The notes beneath the pieces were generated by a model. The model saw only the letters and a program-made list of their open reading frames with translations, did no database searches and was not told the origin of the DNA. From CAZCDM01 sp964497475 (GTDB lineage Bacteria; Planctomycetota; Phycisphaerae; SM23-33), in the NCBI GenBank assembly GCA_964497475.1, contig CAZCDM010000025.1, forward strand, positions 1 through 19,937: a stretch of DNA of 19,937 nt, written 5' to 3'. The translations under genes were made by a program, and so were the position numbers. Positions 1-7,439 of the stretch are shown here, in pieces. The stretch's first letter is position 1. Every line of letters starts with the position of its first letter.

Positions 1-1148
1 TTCTTGGCGGCCTTGACGGCCGGGTCGAACGGCGTCCCCTTCTTGACGCGGGTGTAGACGTCGACGACCTGCAAAGCCTCTTCCAGCGTGATCGGAAAGG
101 CCTTGCCCTTACGGATCGAATCGAAGGCGTAGTCCCAGATCGAATCGGTCGTGACCTTAAGCTTGGGTTTGACGGGAATGGATTTTTCGATCCACTTGAG
201 TTTGTCCGGGCTGCCGAAGCCTCCATACGGCGGGGAGCTTTTCTTGGCCCGGCGGCGGGAGAGTTTCTGCTTCGGGTCGAGGTAACGCAGATCAAGGGTT
301 TTCTCGTCGTGCGTCACCAACCCGCCCCTGGTACCCGAGACGATGTAGACCGGCTCGGGGATGGCCGAGCCGCCGGAGATTTCCAGGTCGACGAGTCGCT
401 CGTTCTCGCCCTTCATGACGATCTTGAGATGATCCTCGGCATCGCCGACGGCGGCGACTTTTTTCAGATCGCTCCACAGGTCAGTCAGAGGCGATTCGAG
501 GAACCGCAGGCCATGGTCGATGATGTGCGGGCCCCAGTTGAGCAACTGCCCGCCGCCGCAGTCGATCAGCGTCTGCCAGTCGTCCCGCCGTTGGTACTGC
601 ACGCGACGGAGCTTGATTTCGTAGACCTCGCCGAGGATGCCGCTGGCGATGATCTCGCGGATGTGCTGGAAGGCCGGCTCGAAGCGACGATTGTGACGCA
701 CATAGAGTGCGCCCTTGGATTTCTTCTCGGCGGCGACGAGCTTGCGGGCCTCGGCTGTGTTCGGGGCGATGGGCTTTTCCAGGAAGACGTCGAAGCCCTT
801 TTTCAGGGCGGCGACGGCCTGGGGGACGTGGTCGTTGCTCGGGCTGGCGATGTCGACCAGCTCGACGTCCGGATCGCCGAGCAGGTCTTCGTAGCTGTCG
901 TAGACGCGGCAGCCGAGTTCCTCGACCATTTTTTCGCGGCGGGCCTTGTCTGGATCGTACCCGGCGACGACCTTGAACTTGCCCTTGCGCCGGCTGAGCT
1001 CGCCGATGTGCATGCTTCGCCCGGCCCGGCCGTAGCCGATGAGCCCGATGCGGACGGCCTTGTTCGAGGTCTTGCCGGCAGAAGATTTTCGGGAGGGCGC
1101 CTTGCGGGCGGGTTTCTTTTTCGCGGTGGATTGGGCTTGCTTGGCCAT
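1..1148 (-). CDS. Gfo/Idh/MocA-family NAD(P)-dependent oxidoreductase (C-terminus cut by window edge)
   Basis: The frame is open from the ATG at 1148 to the left edge (382 complete codons), so the C-terminus lies outside the window. After a 30-residue Lys/Ala/Pro/Ser-rich basic N-terminal tail comes a Rossmann fold with GYGRAG (about 38-43) as the dinucleotide-binding glycine motif. EKP at about 124-126 is the family signature with the catalytic lysine. A GGGQLLNWGPHIID stretch (about 198-211) matches the substrate-side motif with its conserved His. Family members oxidise or reduce sugars, inositols and related alcohols; the substrate cannot be read here. The start at 1148 is preferred because AAAGGA lies 6 bases upstream; an in-frame ATG at 1187 lacks such a site. 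It begins 49 bases after the GH3 stop codon and is probably co-transcribed with it. The basic tail is unusual for this normally compact cytoplasmic enzyme. Confidence 0.93.
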   Translation of the reverse strand, partial: MAKQAQSTAKKKPARKAPSRKSSAGKTSNKAVRIGLIGYGRAGRSMHIGELSRRKGKFKVVAGYDPDKARREKMVEELGCRVYDSYEDLLGDPDVELVDIASPSNDHVPQAVAALKKGFDVFLEKPIAPNTAEARKLVAAEKKSKGALYVRHNRRFEPAFQHIREIIASGILGEVYEIKLRRVQYQRRDDWQTLIDCGGGQLLNWGPHIIDHGLRFLESPLTDLWSDLKKVAAVGDAEDHLKIVMKGENERLVDLEISGGSAIPEPVYIVSGTRGGLVTHDEKTLDLRYLDPKQKLSRRRAKKSSPPYGGFGSPDKLKWIEKSIPVKPKLKVTTDSIWDYAFDSIRKGKAFPITLEEALQVVDVYTRVKKGTPFDPAVKAAK

Positions 1149-1197
1149 GATGGGTCCTTTGAATGAAGTGCGGGAAACGTCGGCCATGGTAAGAGCT

Positions 1198-2718
1198 TCA
1201 GGCGGTGGTGTCCAGCAGCTCGTCGAGATAGCGGCGGTCGTTGGCGCAGAGGGGCACTTTGTGCTGCCCGCCGAGCTTGCCCCGCCGGGCCATCCATTGG
1301 TAGAACGTCCCGGCCGGTACGGGCCGGACTTCGACCGTCGTCATGCCCAGCCCGCCGCGCCGCTTGACGGAGTAATCGACGTTGACTTCCTGCAGCGTCG
1401 CGTCGATGGTATCGGCGAAGGCAGCCTCATCGGCCGGGGGGCGGGCGAACTCTACGACGTACTCGTGCGCGCCGGGTCGGCCCGGCTCGGCATAGCGGGG
1501 CCCGGCGGTAAAGGCGGTGACCTCAGCGCCGGTCGCCCGGGCGGCGGCGGCGACGGCCTGGCTGACCTGCTCGCCGATGATGTTCTCGCCGAAGGCGTTG
1601 ATGAACTGCCGGTTCCGCCCGGCGAAAACCACCCGCGGCGGCCGGAGCGAAACGAACCGCACCACATCGCCAATGTCATACCCCCACAGCCCGGCATTGC
1701 TCGATAGCACCACGCAGTAGGGCACGTCCCGCTCGACCTGCTCGATCGTCAGCCGCGGCGGGTTGTCCTGGCCCCAGAGCTCCAGCGGCACGAACTCGTA
1801 GAACAGGCCATTATCCGTCATCACCTCCATGCCCGGCTCGTCGGCGCGGTCCTGGATGGCGACGAAGCCCTCGCTGGCCGGGTACACTTCCAGGTACTCC
1901 AGAGGCAGGTCGCCAGCAAGGCGGTCAAAGGCCGGTCGATACGGCCCGAAGTTCACCCCGCCGTGCACGAACAGTTGCAGGTTCGGCCAGATGGTCCCGA
2001 GACAGCCGTCGGTGGCCAGGCCGCGAATTTCGCAGATGCGTTCGATGAGCACCTTGACCCAGCTCGGCATGCCGGTGATGAATCGCACGTCGGCGGTGGC
2101 GAGTTTCTCGGCGACGCGCTGGATTTTGACTTCCCAGTCGTCCAGCAGGGCCAGGTCCTCGCCAGGCTCGTAGAGGGTCGTCAACGGCCAGCGGATGCTC
2201 CCGGTGGCAATGCCGCTCAAGTCGCCCACCATCGCGCCGGACTCGATGCGCGTCATGGCCGTCGACCCGCCGAGGAACAGCAGCTTGCCGTCCAGCATGC
2301 GCCGCAGCCGGGCCGGGCTCCGCCGGCGGTACATCGCGAAAATCCGCAGTGCCGCTCGGACATTGCTTCGCTGCATGTCGCGCGTCACAGGGATGCGTTT
2401 ATCGCCCGCCGTCGTTCCGGAGGTCTGGGCGAAGTGGCGGACCACGCCAGGCCAGGCCACGTCTTCCTCGCCGGCGAGCATCCGCTCGACCCACGGCAGG
2501 AAGGCGACATAATCGCGAATCGGCACGCGTGCGGCAAAGTCGCTCGGCGTGGCGATCTCGTCAAAGCCGTGCTCCACGCCGAAAGCCGTCTCCCCCCCGG
2601 CGTCGATGAGCTCGGCGAAGGTAGTCCGCTGTGCCGAGCCCGGATCAGCACCCGCGCGGCGCAGAGTGCGGTCGACCCCGCGGAGATATCCAGAAAATGC
2701 CCAGCCTAACCAGTTCAC
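1198..2718 (-). CDS. GH3 (auxin-responsive promoter) family acyl-acid amido synthetase
   Basis: This is a 506-residue protein of the GH3 branch of the ANL adenylating superfamily, whose members activate a carboxylic acid with ATP and pass it to an amino acid. All three nucleotide motifs are visible: TSGTTAGDKRIP (about 99-110), YPASEGF (about 279-285) and GYDIGD (about 346-351). The C-terminal KLGGQHKVPL (about 481-490) matches the family's usual end. The opening stretch TAFGVEHGFDEI followed by FAARVPIRDY (about 44-70) is also typical. The frame stays open upstream into the hydrolase gene, but that part reads as its antiphase shadow. I therefore choose GTG at 2718, which gives a normal N-terminus and 37 bases of spacing from the hydrolase stop. 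No strong ribosome-binding site is visible, so coupling to the upstream gene is possible. Plant GH3 enzymes conjugate auxin and jasmonate; the bacterial substrate is unknown. The neighbouring hydrolase and oxidoreductase suggest a small-molecule modification cluster. Confidence 0.9.
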   Translation of the reverse strand: MNWLGWAFSGYLRGVDRTLRRAGADPGSAQRTTFAELIDAGGETAFGVEHGFDEIATPSDFAARVPIRDYVAFLPWVERMLAGEEDVAWPGVVRHFAQTSGTTAGDKRIPVTRDMQRSNVRAALRIFAMYRRRSPARLRRMLDGKLLFLGGSTAMTRIESGAMVGDLSGIATGSIRWPLTTLYEPGEDLALLDDWEVKIQRVAEKLATADVRFITGMPSWVKVLIERICEIRGLATDGCLGTIWPNLQLFVHGGVNFGPYRPAFDRLAGDLPLEYLEVYPASEGFVAIQDRADEPGMEVMTDNGLFYEFVPLELWGQDNPPRLTIEQVERDVPYCVVLSSNAGLWGYDIGDVVRFVSLRPPRVVFAGRNRQFINAFGENIIGEQVSQAVAAAARATGAEVTAFTAGPRYAEPGRPGAHEYVVEFARPPADEAAFADTIDATLQEVNVDYSVKRRGGLGMTTVEVRPVPAGTFYQWMARRGKLGGQHKVPLCANDRRYLDELLDTTA

Positions 2719-2755
2719 TCGATGCGTTGCAATGGGGTTGAGATTTGCCAGCCGG

Positions 2756-3547
2756 CTACGCCGGACTCGCGCCGATGGCTCCGCCGGCCAGACGCGACGC
2801 CGGCGAGGTGAAATGCTCATTCCACCACCGGCAGACCGCCCGGGCAAAACCTTCCGGGCGCTCCAGCATAGCGGCATGGCCGCATTTGTCCAGCCAGCAC
2901 AGCTCGCTGGTCGGTATCCGCTGGCGGAACTCCTCGGCCACCTCCGGCGGGGTAATGCCATCCTCCCGGCCCCAGATCAGCAGCGTCGGGCAGGCGATCT
3001 CCCCCAGCCGATCAGCGAGATTGTCCCGTTTGGCCGACTTGGCCATCGAAACCAGCACACGGCGGCACCGGCGGGACTCCAGCGTATGGACGACCATGTC
3101 GACAAGGTCTTCGGTGACGTGGGCCGGGTCGTAAAAAATTTCCTTCATCTTGTTGCGGTACCAGGTGCGGTCGGGGTTCGCGCCGCGATGGCTTCCCAGG
3201 TCACGCTCGAAGAGCCCGCTGCTGCCGGTGAGGATCAGCCCGGCGATTCTCTCCGGCATGGCCAGGGCCAGGTGCAGCGAGATATGCCCCCCCAGGCTAT
3301 TGCCCCCCAGTACCACGCGGTCATACCCGCCGGAGTCGAGAAAGTCTGTCACGTAGCGGTCCATCGCCTCGAGGGTATTCAGCTCGGCGTCCTCGGCGAA
3401 GAAGGGAATCTCCAGCGCCGCGGCGCCGCAGCCGGCCGGCAGGGCCTGGAGAACCTGCTGGAAGTTCTCCGCCGCGCCCATCATGCCATGCAGAAAGACG
3501 ATCCCCTGCCCATTGCCCCGCCGCAACGTCCTGAACTTCCCGGTCAT
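2756..3547 (-). CDS. alpha/beta-hydrolase fold protein
   Basis: This 263-residue protein has the full alpha/beta-hydrolase triad: nucleophile S84 in GNSLGG, acid D196 in WGREDGITPP, and H224 in DKCGHAAML. The oxyanion-hole HG motif is at FLHGMMG (about 18-24). No signal peptide is visible, so it is probably cytoplasmic. The closest known types are serine esterases, C-C bond hydrolases of aromatic meta-cleavage pathways, and peptide or amide hydrolases; the sequence alone does not decide among them. The ATG at 3547 follows a strong GAGGTGA site 4-10 bases upstream. It is the first gene of the leftward cluster, ahead of the GH3 synthetase. A hydrolase next to an amide-forming enzyme could release or trim the conjugate, but this is inference. 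Confidence 0.93.
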   Translation of the reverse strand: MTGKFRTLRRGNGQGIVFLHGMMGAAENFQQVLQALPAGCGAAALEIPFFAEDAELNTLEAMDRYVTDFLDSGGYDRVVLGGNSLGGHISLHLALAMPERIAGLILTGSSGLFERDLGSHRGANPDRTWYRNKMKEIFYDPAHVTEDLVDMVVHTLESRRCRRVLVSMAKSAKRDNLADRLGEIACPTLLIWGREDGITPPEVAEEFRQRIPTSELCWLDKCGHAAMLERPEGFARAVCRWWNEHFTSPASRLAGGAIGASPA

Positions 3548-3601
3548 GAGTCACCTCGTATTCGCATCGACACAGGATACCACCAATCGCGACGCCTCCG
3601 G

Positions 3602-3607
3602 TATAAT
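3602..3607 (+). promoter_or_regulatory. candidate -10 box for the LysE-type gene
   Basis: A perfect TATAAT hexamer lies 64 bases upstream of the TTG start of the LysE-type gene, inside the 123-bp divergent intergenic region. No good -35 hexamer sits 16-18 bases further upstream, so only the -10 is supported. The leftward hydrolase cluster must also start transcription in this region. On that strand only a weak TTATAC sequence overlaps the same spot, so the two promoters may overlap. Confidence 0.4.
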
Positions 3608-3670
3608 TCGGGACGCTTCCTGAGTCTTTAACCCACATTTAACATTCCCTGTGGTACAAGGTGCAAGAGT

Positions 3671-4345
3671 TTGCTTCCGTGGATTACCATCCTGGGCTGG
3701 GCGTACCTGCTGGGCGTGATGTCTTCGGCGCCGATCGGGCCGGTGAACATGCTGGCCATCTGGCGCGGCGTGCACGGGCGGTGGACGCATGCGCTTTTCT
3801 GCGGCATAGGCTCGGCCCTGGTCGACAGCCTGTGGTTCGCAGCCGTCCTGGCCGGCGGGCAGGCCATCCTGCGCCACGTCGACACCCCGGCCGTGCACAA
3901 AGCCTTCGCCATCGTCGGAGCCGTCGTCCTCGTGCCGCTGGGCGCAGCGTTCCTGATCCGCGCAACCAGGCTGACGCTGCGCGACGTGGCCCGCATGCGG
4001 AAGAAGTACAAGTCCGCCCCGCCAACCCATCTGTGGCGCGATGTGCTCAGCGGGTTCGGCATCACAGTCATCAACCCAGGCACGATGCTCTTCTGGATCG
4101 GGCCCGGGGCATTCTGGCTGGCCTCGGCCCGGCGGACCATCGGCCCCCAGGCCGCCTGGTGGGGCTGGCCGCTGGGCCTGGCCGGGTCGCTGAGCTGGTT
4201 TGCCGCCCTGGCGATGATCATCCGCTTCATGCCCGACCGCGTCGGGCCGAAATTCCTCCGCAGCGTCAACGGCCTGTGCGGCGTCATTCTCCTCGGCGCG
4301 GGCCTGCTGGCCGTGGCCGAGGCGTTCTGGTCGGTCCTGCCGTAA
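3671..4345 (+). CDS. LysE/RhtB-family transporter (amino-acid or metabolite exporter)
   Basis: This 224-residue, very hydrophobic protein has about six predicted membrane segments. Near its N-terminus is the LysE-type motif SSAPIGPVN (about 18-26). In the second half NPGTMLFW (about 135-142) is the matching internal motif. A charged cytoplasmic loop (about 99-122, RDVARMRKKYK) separates the two halves. Known members export lysine, arginine, threonine, homoserine lactones and similar compounds by proton-coupled antiport. No ATG exists in frame between the upstream TAA at 3629 and the first membrane helix, so TTG at 3671 is the likely start, with AAGG at 3658-3661 as ribosome-binding site. The gene is divergent from the hydrolase/GH3 cluster and about 190 bases ahead of moxR. 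It is probably a single-gene unit. A link to export of a GH3 product is possible but unproven. Confidence 0.88.
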   Translation: MLPWITILGWAYLLGVMSSAPIGPVNMLAIWRGVHGRWTHALFCGIGSALVDSLWFAAVLAGGQAILRHVDTPAVHKAFAIVGAVVLVPLGAAFLIRATRLTLRDVARMRKKYKSAPPTHLWRDVLSGFGITVINPGTMLFWIGPGAFWLASARRTIGPQAAWWGWPLGLAGSLSWFAALAMIIRFMPDRVGPKFLRSVNGLCGVILLGAGLLAVAEAFWSVLP

Positions 4346-4358
4346 AGCAAACGGGCAG
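4337..4358 (+). terminator. weak hairpin over the LysE-type stop codon
   Basis: CTGCCGT (4337-4343) pairs with ACGGGCAG (4351-4358) across a 7-base loop, with one bulged base. There is no T tract after it, so it is not a classical intrinsic terminator. It could slow polymerase or protect the 3' end. It is reported because it is the only stem-loop between the LysE-type gene and the moxR promoter region. Confidence 0.25.
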
Positions 4359-4385
4359 AGAGCCAGAAGAGAATCGAATCAATCC

Positions 4386-4420
4386 TTTGCCCACTGCCTA
4401 CTCCCTGCTGCCCATCGCCC
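4386..4420 (+). repeat. degenerate 7-bp tandem repeat, five units
   Basis: Five consecutive 7-mers in perfect register read TTTGCCC, ACTGCCT, ACTCCCT, GCTGCCC and ATCGCCC, with consensus NYTGCCY. The array lies in the LysE-moxR intergenic region just before a palindrome and a -10 box. The same 7-bp phase and TGCC core recur at 13387-13463. No coding role is evident. Confidence 0.7.
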
Positions 4421-4427
4421 CTCCCCG

Positions 4428-4444
4428 GCGGAAAATTTTTCCGC
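4428..4444. promoter_or_regulatory. 17-bp palindrome upstream of moxR (possible operator)
   Basis: Two perfect 8-bp arms, GCGGAAAA and TTTTCCGC, flank a single central T. The loop is too short for an RNA hairpin, so a site for a dimeric DNA-binding protein is the more natural reading. It sits 30 bases upstream of the candidate -10 box at 4475 and would overlap or abut the -35 region. No regulator gene is in the window, so its owner is unknown. Confidence 0.4.
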
Positions 4445-4474
4445 TCGCAGCGAACCCTTTTTCCCTCGCGGGCG

Positions 4475-4480
4475 TATAAC
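4475..4480 (+). promoter_or_regulatory. candidate -10 box of the moxR-bat operon
   Basis: TATAAC matches five of six -10 consensus bases and lies 60 bases upstream of the moxR ATG. The -35 position is poor (no TTGACA-like hexamer at 16-18 bases), which would suit an activator-dependent or alternative-sigma promoter. The ribosome-binding site AAAGGA at 4528-4533 precedes the ATG at 4540. Confidence 0.4.
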
Positions 4481-4539
4481 AGTCACATCGGCCCGGCCGA
4501 GCTTCCGGGATCCGTTGCTGCCAGACGAAAGGACAACCC

Positions 4540-5550
4540 ATGACACCCACACCGCAACCCACCCACCAGGACGTGACCGCCCTGGCCGAGAAAATCACCC
4601 CCGCCAGCGAACCCTTCCGCCGGCTGCTGGAAGAGATCGGCCAGGTCATCGTCGGCCAGAACCACCTGCTGAACCGCATGCTCATCGGCCTGCTCTGTCG
4701 AGGCCATCTGCTCATCGAGGGCGTGCCCGGCCTGGCCAAAACCCTCGCCGTAGCCAGCCTCGCCAAAGGCATTGATACCGGCTTCCAGAGGCTGCAGTTC
4801 ACGCCCGACCTCCTGCCGGCCGACCTGATCGGCACGATGATCTACCAGCCGCAGAGCCAGACCTTCACCGTCCAGAAGGGGCCGATCTTCAGCAACCTCA
4901 TCCTCGCCGACGAGATCAACCGCGCCCCGGCCAAGGTCCAAAGTGCCCTGCTGGAGTGCATGCAGGAGCGCCAGGTCACCATCGGCCACGAGACCCACCC
5001 CCTCGACGAGCCGTTCCTCGTGCTGGCCACGCAGAACCCCATCGAACAGGAGGGCACCTACCCCCTGCCCGAAGCCCAGGTCGACCGCTTCATGCTCAAG
5101 GTGATGGTCGGCTATCCCACGCGAGACGAGGAACGCATGATCCTCGACCGCATGGCCACCACCCAGCCCGACCTGCCCATCCGCCCGGTCATGCAGGCCT
5201 TCGACATCGCCACCGCCCGCACCCTCGTCGATGCGATCTACGTCGACAACAAGGTGCGCGACTACATCGTCGACCTCGTCATGGCCAGCCGCGACCCCCG
5301 GCGGTACAACATCCCCGCCGAGGAACTCATCGACTACGGCGCCAGCCCGCGCGCCACCATCGCCCTGACGCTCGCCGCCCGGGCCAACGCGTTCCTGGCC
5401 GGCCGGGCCTACGTCGTGCCCGAAGACGTCAAAGACGTCGCCATGGACATCCTCCGCCACCGCGTCATCGTCACCTACGAAGCCCAGGCCGAGGAGAAAA
5501 CCCCCGAGGACGTCATCGCCCTGATCCTCGAGCACGTCCCCGTTCCGTAA
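4540..5550 (+). CDS. moxR: MoxR-family AAA+ ATPase
   Basis: This 336-residue cytoplasmic ATPase is the usual first gene of bat operons. MoxR proteins are AAA+ chaperone-like ATPases thought to act with VWA-domain partners in complex assembly or metal insertion. Visible motifs are Walker A GVPGLAKT (61-68), Walker B ending ILADEIN with D124/E125, sensor 1 around N166 in ATQNPIEQ, the VDRF arginine-finger region (181-184), and sensor 2 SPRA with R271. Length and motif order are standard for the family. The ATG at 4540 has a good AAAGGA site six bases upstream. The stop is only 15 bases before the DUF58 gene, so the two are co-transcribed. Nothing suggests inactivation. Confidence 0.96.
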   Translation: MTPTPQPTHQDVTALAEKITPASEPFRRLLEEIGQVIVGQNHLLNRMLIGLLCRGHLLIEGVPGLAKTLAVASLAKGIDTGFQRLQFTPDLLPADLIGTMIYQPQSQTFTVQKGPIFSNLILADEINRAPAKVQSALLECMQERQVTIGHETHPLDEPFLVLATQNPIEQEGTYPLPEAQVDRFMLKVMVGYPTRDEERMILDRMATTQPDLPIRPVMQAFDIATARTLVDAIYVDNKVRDYIVDLVMASRDPRRYNIPAEELIDYGASPRATIALTLAARANAFLAGRAYVVPEDVKDVAMDILRHRVIVTYEAQAEEKTPEDVIALILEHVPVP

Positions 5551-5565
5551 CCCGCACCCCCCACC

Positions 5566-6453
5566 ATGCCCGAGACGATTGACCATTCCGAGCTGCTCAA
5601 GAAGGTCCGACGGATCGAGATCCGCACCTCGCACCTGGCCGACGACATGCTGGCCGGGCAGTACCACTCCGCCTTCAAGGGCCGCGGCATCGAGTTCGAG
5701 GAGGTCCGCCCCTACCAGATGGGCGACGACGTCCGCTCGATCGACTGGAACGTCACCGCCCGGACCGGCCAGCCGCACGTCAAGCTCTTCCGCGAGGAGC
5801 GAGAGCTGACCGTCGTGCTGCTGGTCGACCTCTCGGCCAGTGAGGGCTTCGGCTCGGTCGGGCAGCTCAAGCGGGACCTCATCGCCGAGGTCGCCGCGAC
5901 GCTGGCCTACTCGGCGATCGACAACAACGACAAGGTCGCGATGATCGGCTTTACCGACCGCATCGAAACCTCCCTGCCGGCCCGCAAGGGTTCGCGCCAC
6001 GTCCTGCGCGTCATCCGCGAGCTGCTGGCGGCCCACCCCGCCGGAGCCGGTACCGACATCCGCCTGGCCCTGGACCACCTGCGCAAGGTCGTCAAACGCC
6101 GGGCCGTGGTCTTCCTGCTCAGCGACTTTCTCGACGACGGCTACCAGCGGAACCTGCGCGTCTCGCGGAGGCGGCACGACATCATCCCGGTGGTCATCGA
6201 AGACCCGCGTGAGTTCGAGCTGCCCAACGTCGGGCTCATCGAGCTGCGCGACGCCGAGACGGGCCAGCCCTGCCTCGTCGACACCGCCAGCCGGGCCGTC
6301 CGCACCCAGTACACCGCCGGAGCCCGCGCCCAGGCCCAGCAGCGAGACCACTTCTTCGGCCGCCTCGACGCCGACGCCATCCACCTCCGCACCGACGAAG
6401 ACTTCGTCGAACCCATCCGCCGGTTCTTCCACAAGCGGGAGGTGCGCCGATGA
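5566..6453 (+). CDS. DUF58-domain protein with VWA-like fold
   Basis: This 295-residue protein has no membrane segment and is probably cytoplasmic. The N-terminal half carries the DUF58 signature: GRGIEFEEVRPYQMGDD (about 39-55) followed by RSIDWNVTARTG (57-68). Directly after it a VWA-like fold begins with DLSAS (D88, S90, S92), a metal-ion-dependent adhesion-type motif. DUF58 genes almost always follow moxR, and the protein is regarded as a likely MoxR partner. The gene starts 15 bases after moxR with no obvious ribosome-binding site, which suggests translational coupling. Its TGA overlaps the next start by four bases (ATGA). Confidence 0.93.
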   Translation: MPETIDHSELLKKVRRIEIRTSHLADDMLAGQYHSAFKGRGIEFEEVRPYQMGDDVRSIDWNVTARTGQPHVKLFREERELTVVLLVDLSASEGFGSVGQLKRDLIAEVAATLAYSAIDNNDKVAMIGFTDRIETSLPARKGSRHVLRVIRELLAAHPAGAGTDIRLALDHLRKVVKRRAVVFLLSDFLDDGYQRNLRVSRRRHDIIPVVIEDPREFELPNVGLIELRDAETGQPCLVDTASRAVRTQYTAGARAQAQQRDHFFGRLDADAIHLRTDEDFVEPIRRFFHKREVRR

Positions 6454-7439
6454 CCCGCCGCCTGCTCGCCCTGGCTCTGCTGGCCGGACTGGCTGCCGCC
6501 TGCGATACGCGCAGCGAGCCCCAGCCGGATACGGCCCCGCCCCCGATCGACAAGACCGTCACGCGAGACGACATCACCCTGCGCCTCTCGGCCGATAAGG
6601 CATCCGCGGCCGTCGCCGAGCCGATCCGCCTGACCCTCCGCGTGACCGCCCCGCCCGGCGTGACCGTCACCCTGCCGGAGGTCCATGACACACTCGGGCG
6701 GTTCGAGGTCGAAGCACACTCATCCCTGCGCGACCTGCCCAGCCCCACCGGGCGCATCTGGCAGCTGGACATGACCCTGACCGCCCTCGATGCAGGCCCG
6801 GCCGAGCTGCCCGCACTGACCGTCCGCGCCGTGGACACCCGCACCGGCCTGGGCCAGCCCCGCACGCTGCAGACGCCGGTCGTGCCCTTCCGCATCCGCT
6901 CGGTGCTCACCGGCCAGGCCGACCCCAAACAGCCCCGCGACATCAAGGGCGCCGTACCCATCCCCGCCGAGCCGCAACACCGCTGGCTCGGACCGGCCGC
7001 CCTCATCGCCGCGGCCCTGCTGGCCGCAGCCGGGCTGACCGCCCTGGTGGTGTGGTACCGCCGCCGACGCGCCCAACGCGCCGAGCGACGCGCCCTGGCC
7101 CGGCTCGCCCGCATCGACCCAGCCGCCTGCACCACGCCCGAGCAACTCGCCGAACTGCTGGCCGAGCTGACCGACATCCTGCGGACCTACCTCGCTGAGG
7201 CGTTCGACCTGGCCGCTCCCCGGCTGACGACACGCGAGTTCCTCGACGAGATGACCTCCCATGAATGGTTCGACCCGCCCCAACAGAAAATGCTCGCCGA
7301 CCTGCTCGCCCGCACCGACCTGGTGAAATTCGCCCGCCTGCGCCCCTCGGCCGACGAAGCCCGCGACGCCCTGGCCGAGGCCCGCACCTTCATCACCGCC
7401 ACCCAGGCAGGCCCCCAAAAAAGGCAGGTGGCGGCATGA
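6450..7439 (+). CDS. membrane-anchored BatD-like lipoprotein in the bat operon
   Basis: This 329-residue protein begins with a short signal sequence ending LAAAC. C18 is the candidate lipidated cysteine, although Ala rather than Leu at -3 makes the lipobox imperfect. Residues about 40-150 form a beta-rich extracytoplasmic region like one BatD repeat (THR-DDITLRLSADKASAAVAEPI pattern of a carrier-type Ig fold). A membrane helix spans about 177-200 and is followed by an Arg-rich stop-transfer sequence. The C-terminal cytoplasmic part (about 215-320) contains TTREFLDEM and DLVKFARLRPS, as in small proteins placed between DUF58 and batA in related operons. It overlaps both neighbours by four bases. 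I do not recognise a catalytic motif. It may join MoxR/DUF58 in the cytoplasm to periplasmic Bat proteins, which is inference from topology and position. Confidence 0.75.
   Translation: MTRRLLALALLAGLAAACDTRSEPQPDTAPPPIDKTVTRDDITLRLSADKASAAVAEPIRLTLRVTAPPGVTVTLPEVHDTLGRFEVEAHSSLRDLPSPTGRIWQLDMTLTALDAGPAELPALTVRAVDTRTGLGQPRTLQTPVVPFRIRSVLTGQADPKQPRDIKGAVPIPAEPQHRWLGPAALIAAALLAAAGLTALVVWYRRRRAQRAERRALARLARIDPAACTTPEQLAELLAELTDILRTYLAEAFDLAAPRLTTREFLDEMTSHEWFDPPQQKMLADLLARTDLVKFARLRPSADEARDALAEARTFITATQAGPQKRQVAA

Noticed and set aside
2719..2961. Upstream ATG starts for the GH3 gene overlapping the hydrolase
   Set aside because: The added residues are an Arg/Ser/Ala/Pro-rich antiphase reading of the hydrolase gene and have no resemblance to GH3 proteins.
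4483..6432. Long minus-strand open frame (649 codons) opposite moxR and the DUF58 gene
   Set aside because: It is Val/Gly/Asp-rich antisense sequence created by C-ending codons on the plus strand; the plus strand holds complete, motif-bearing proteins.
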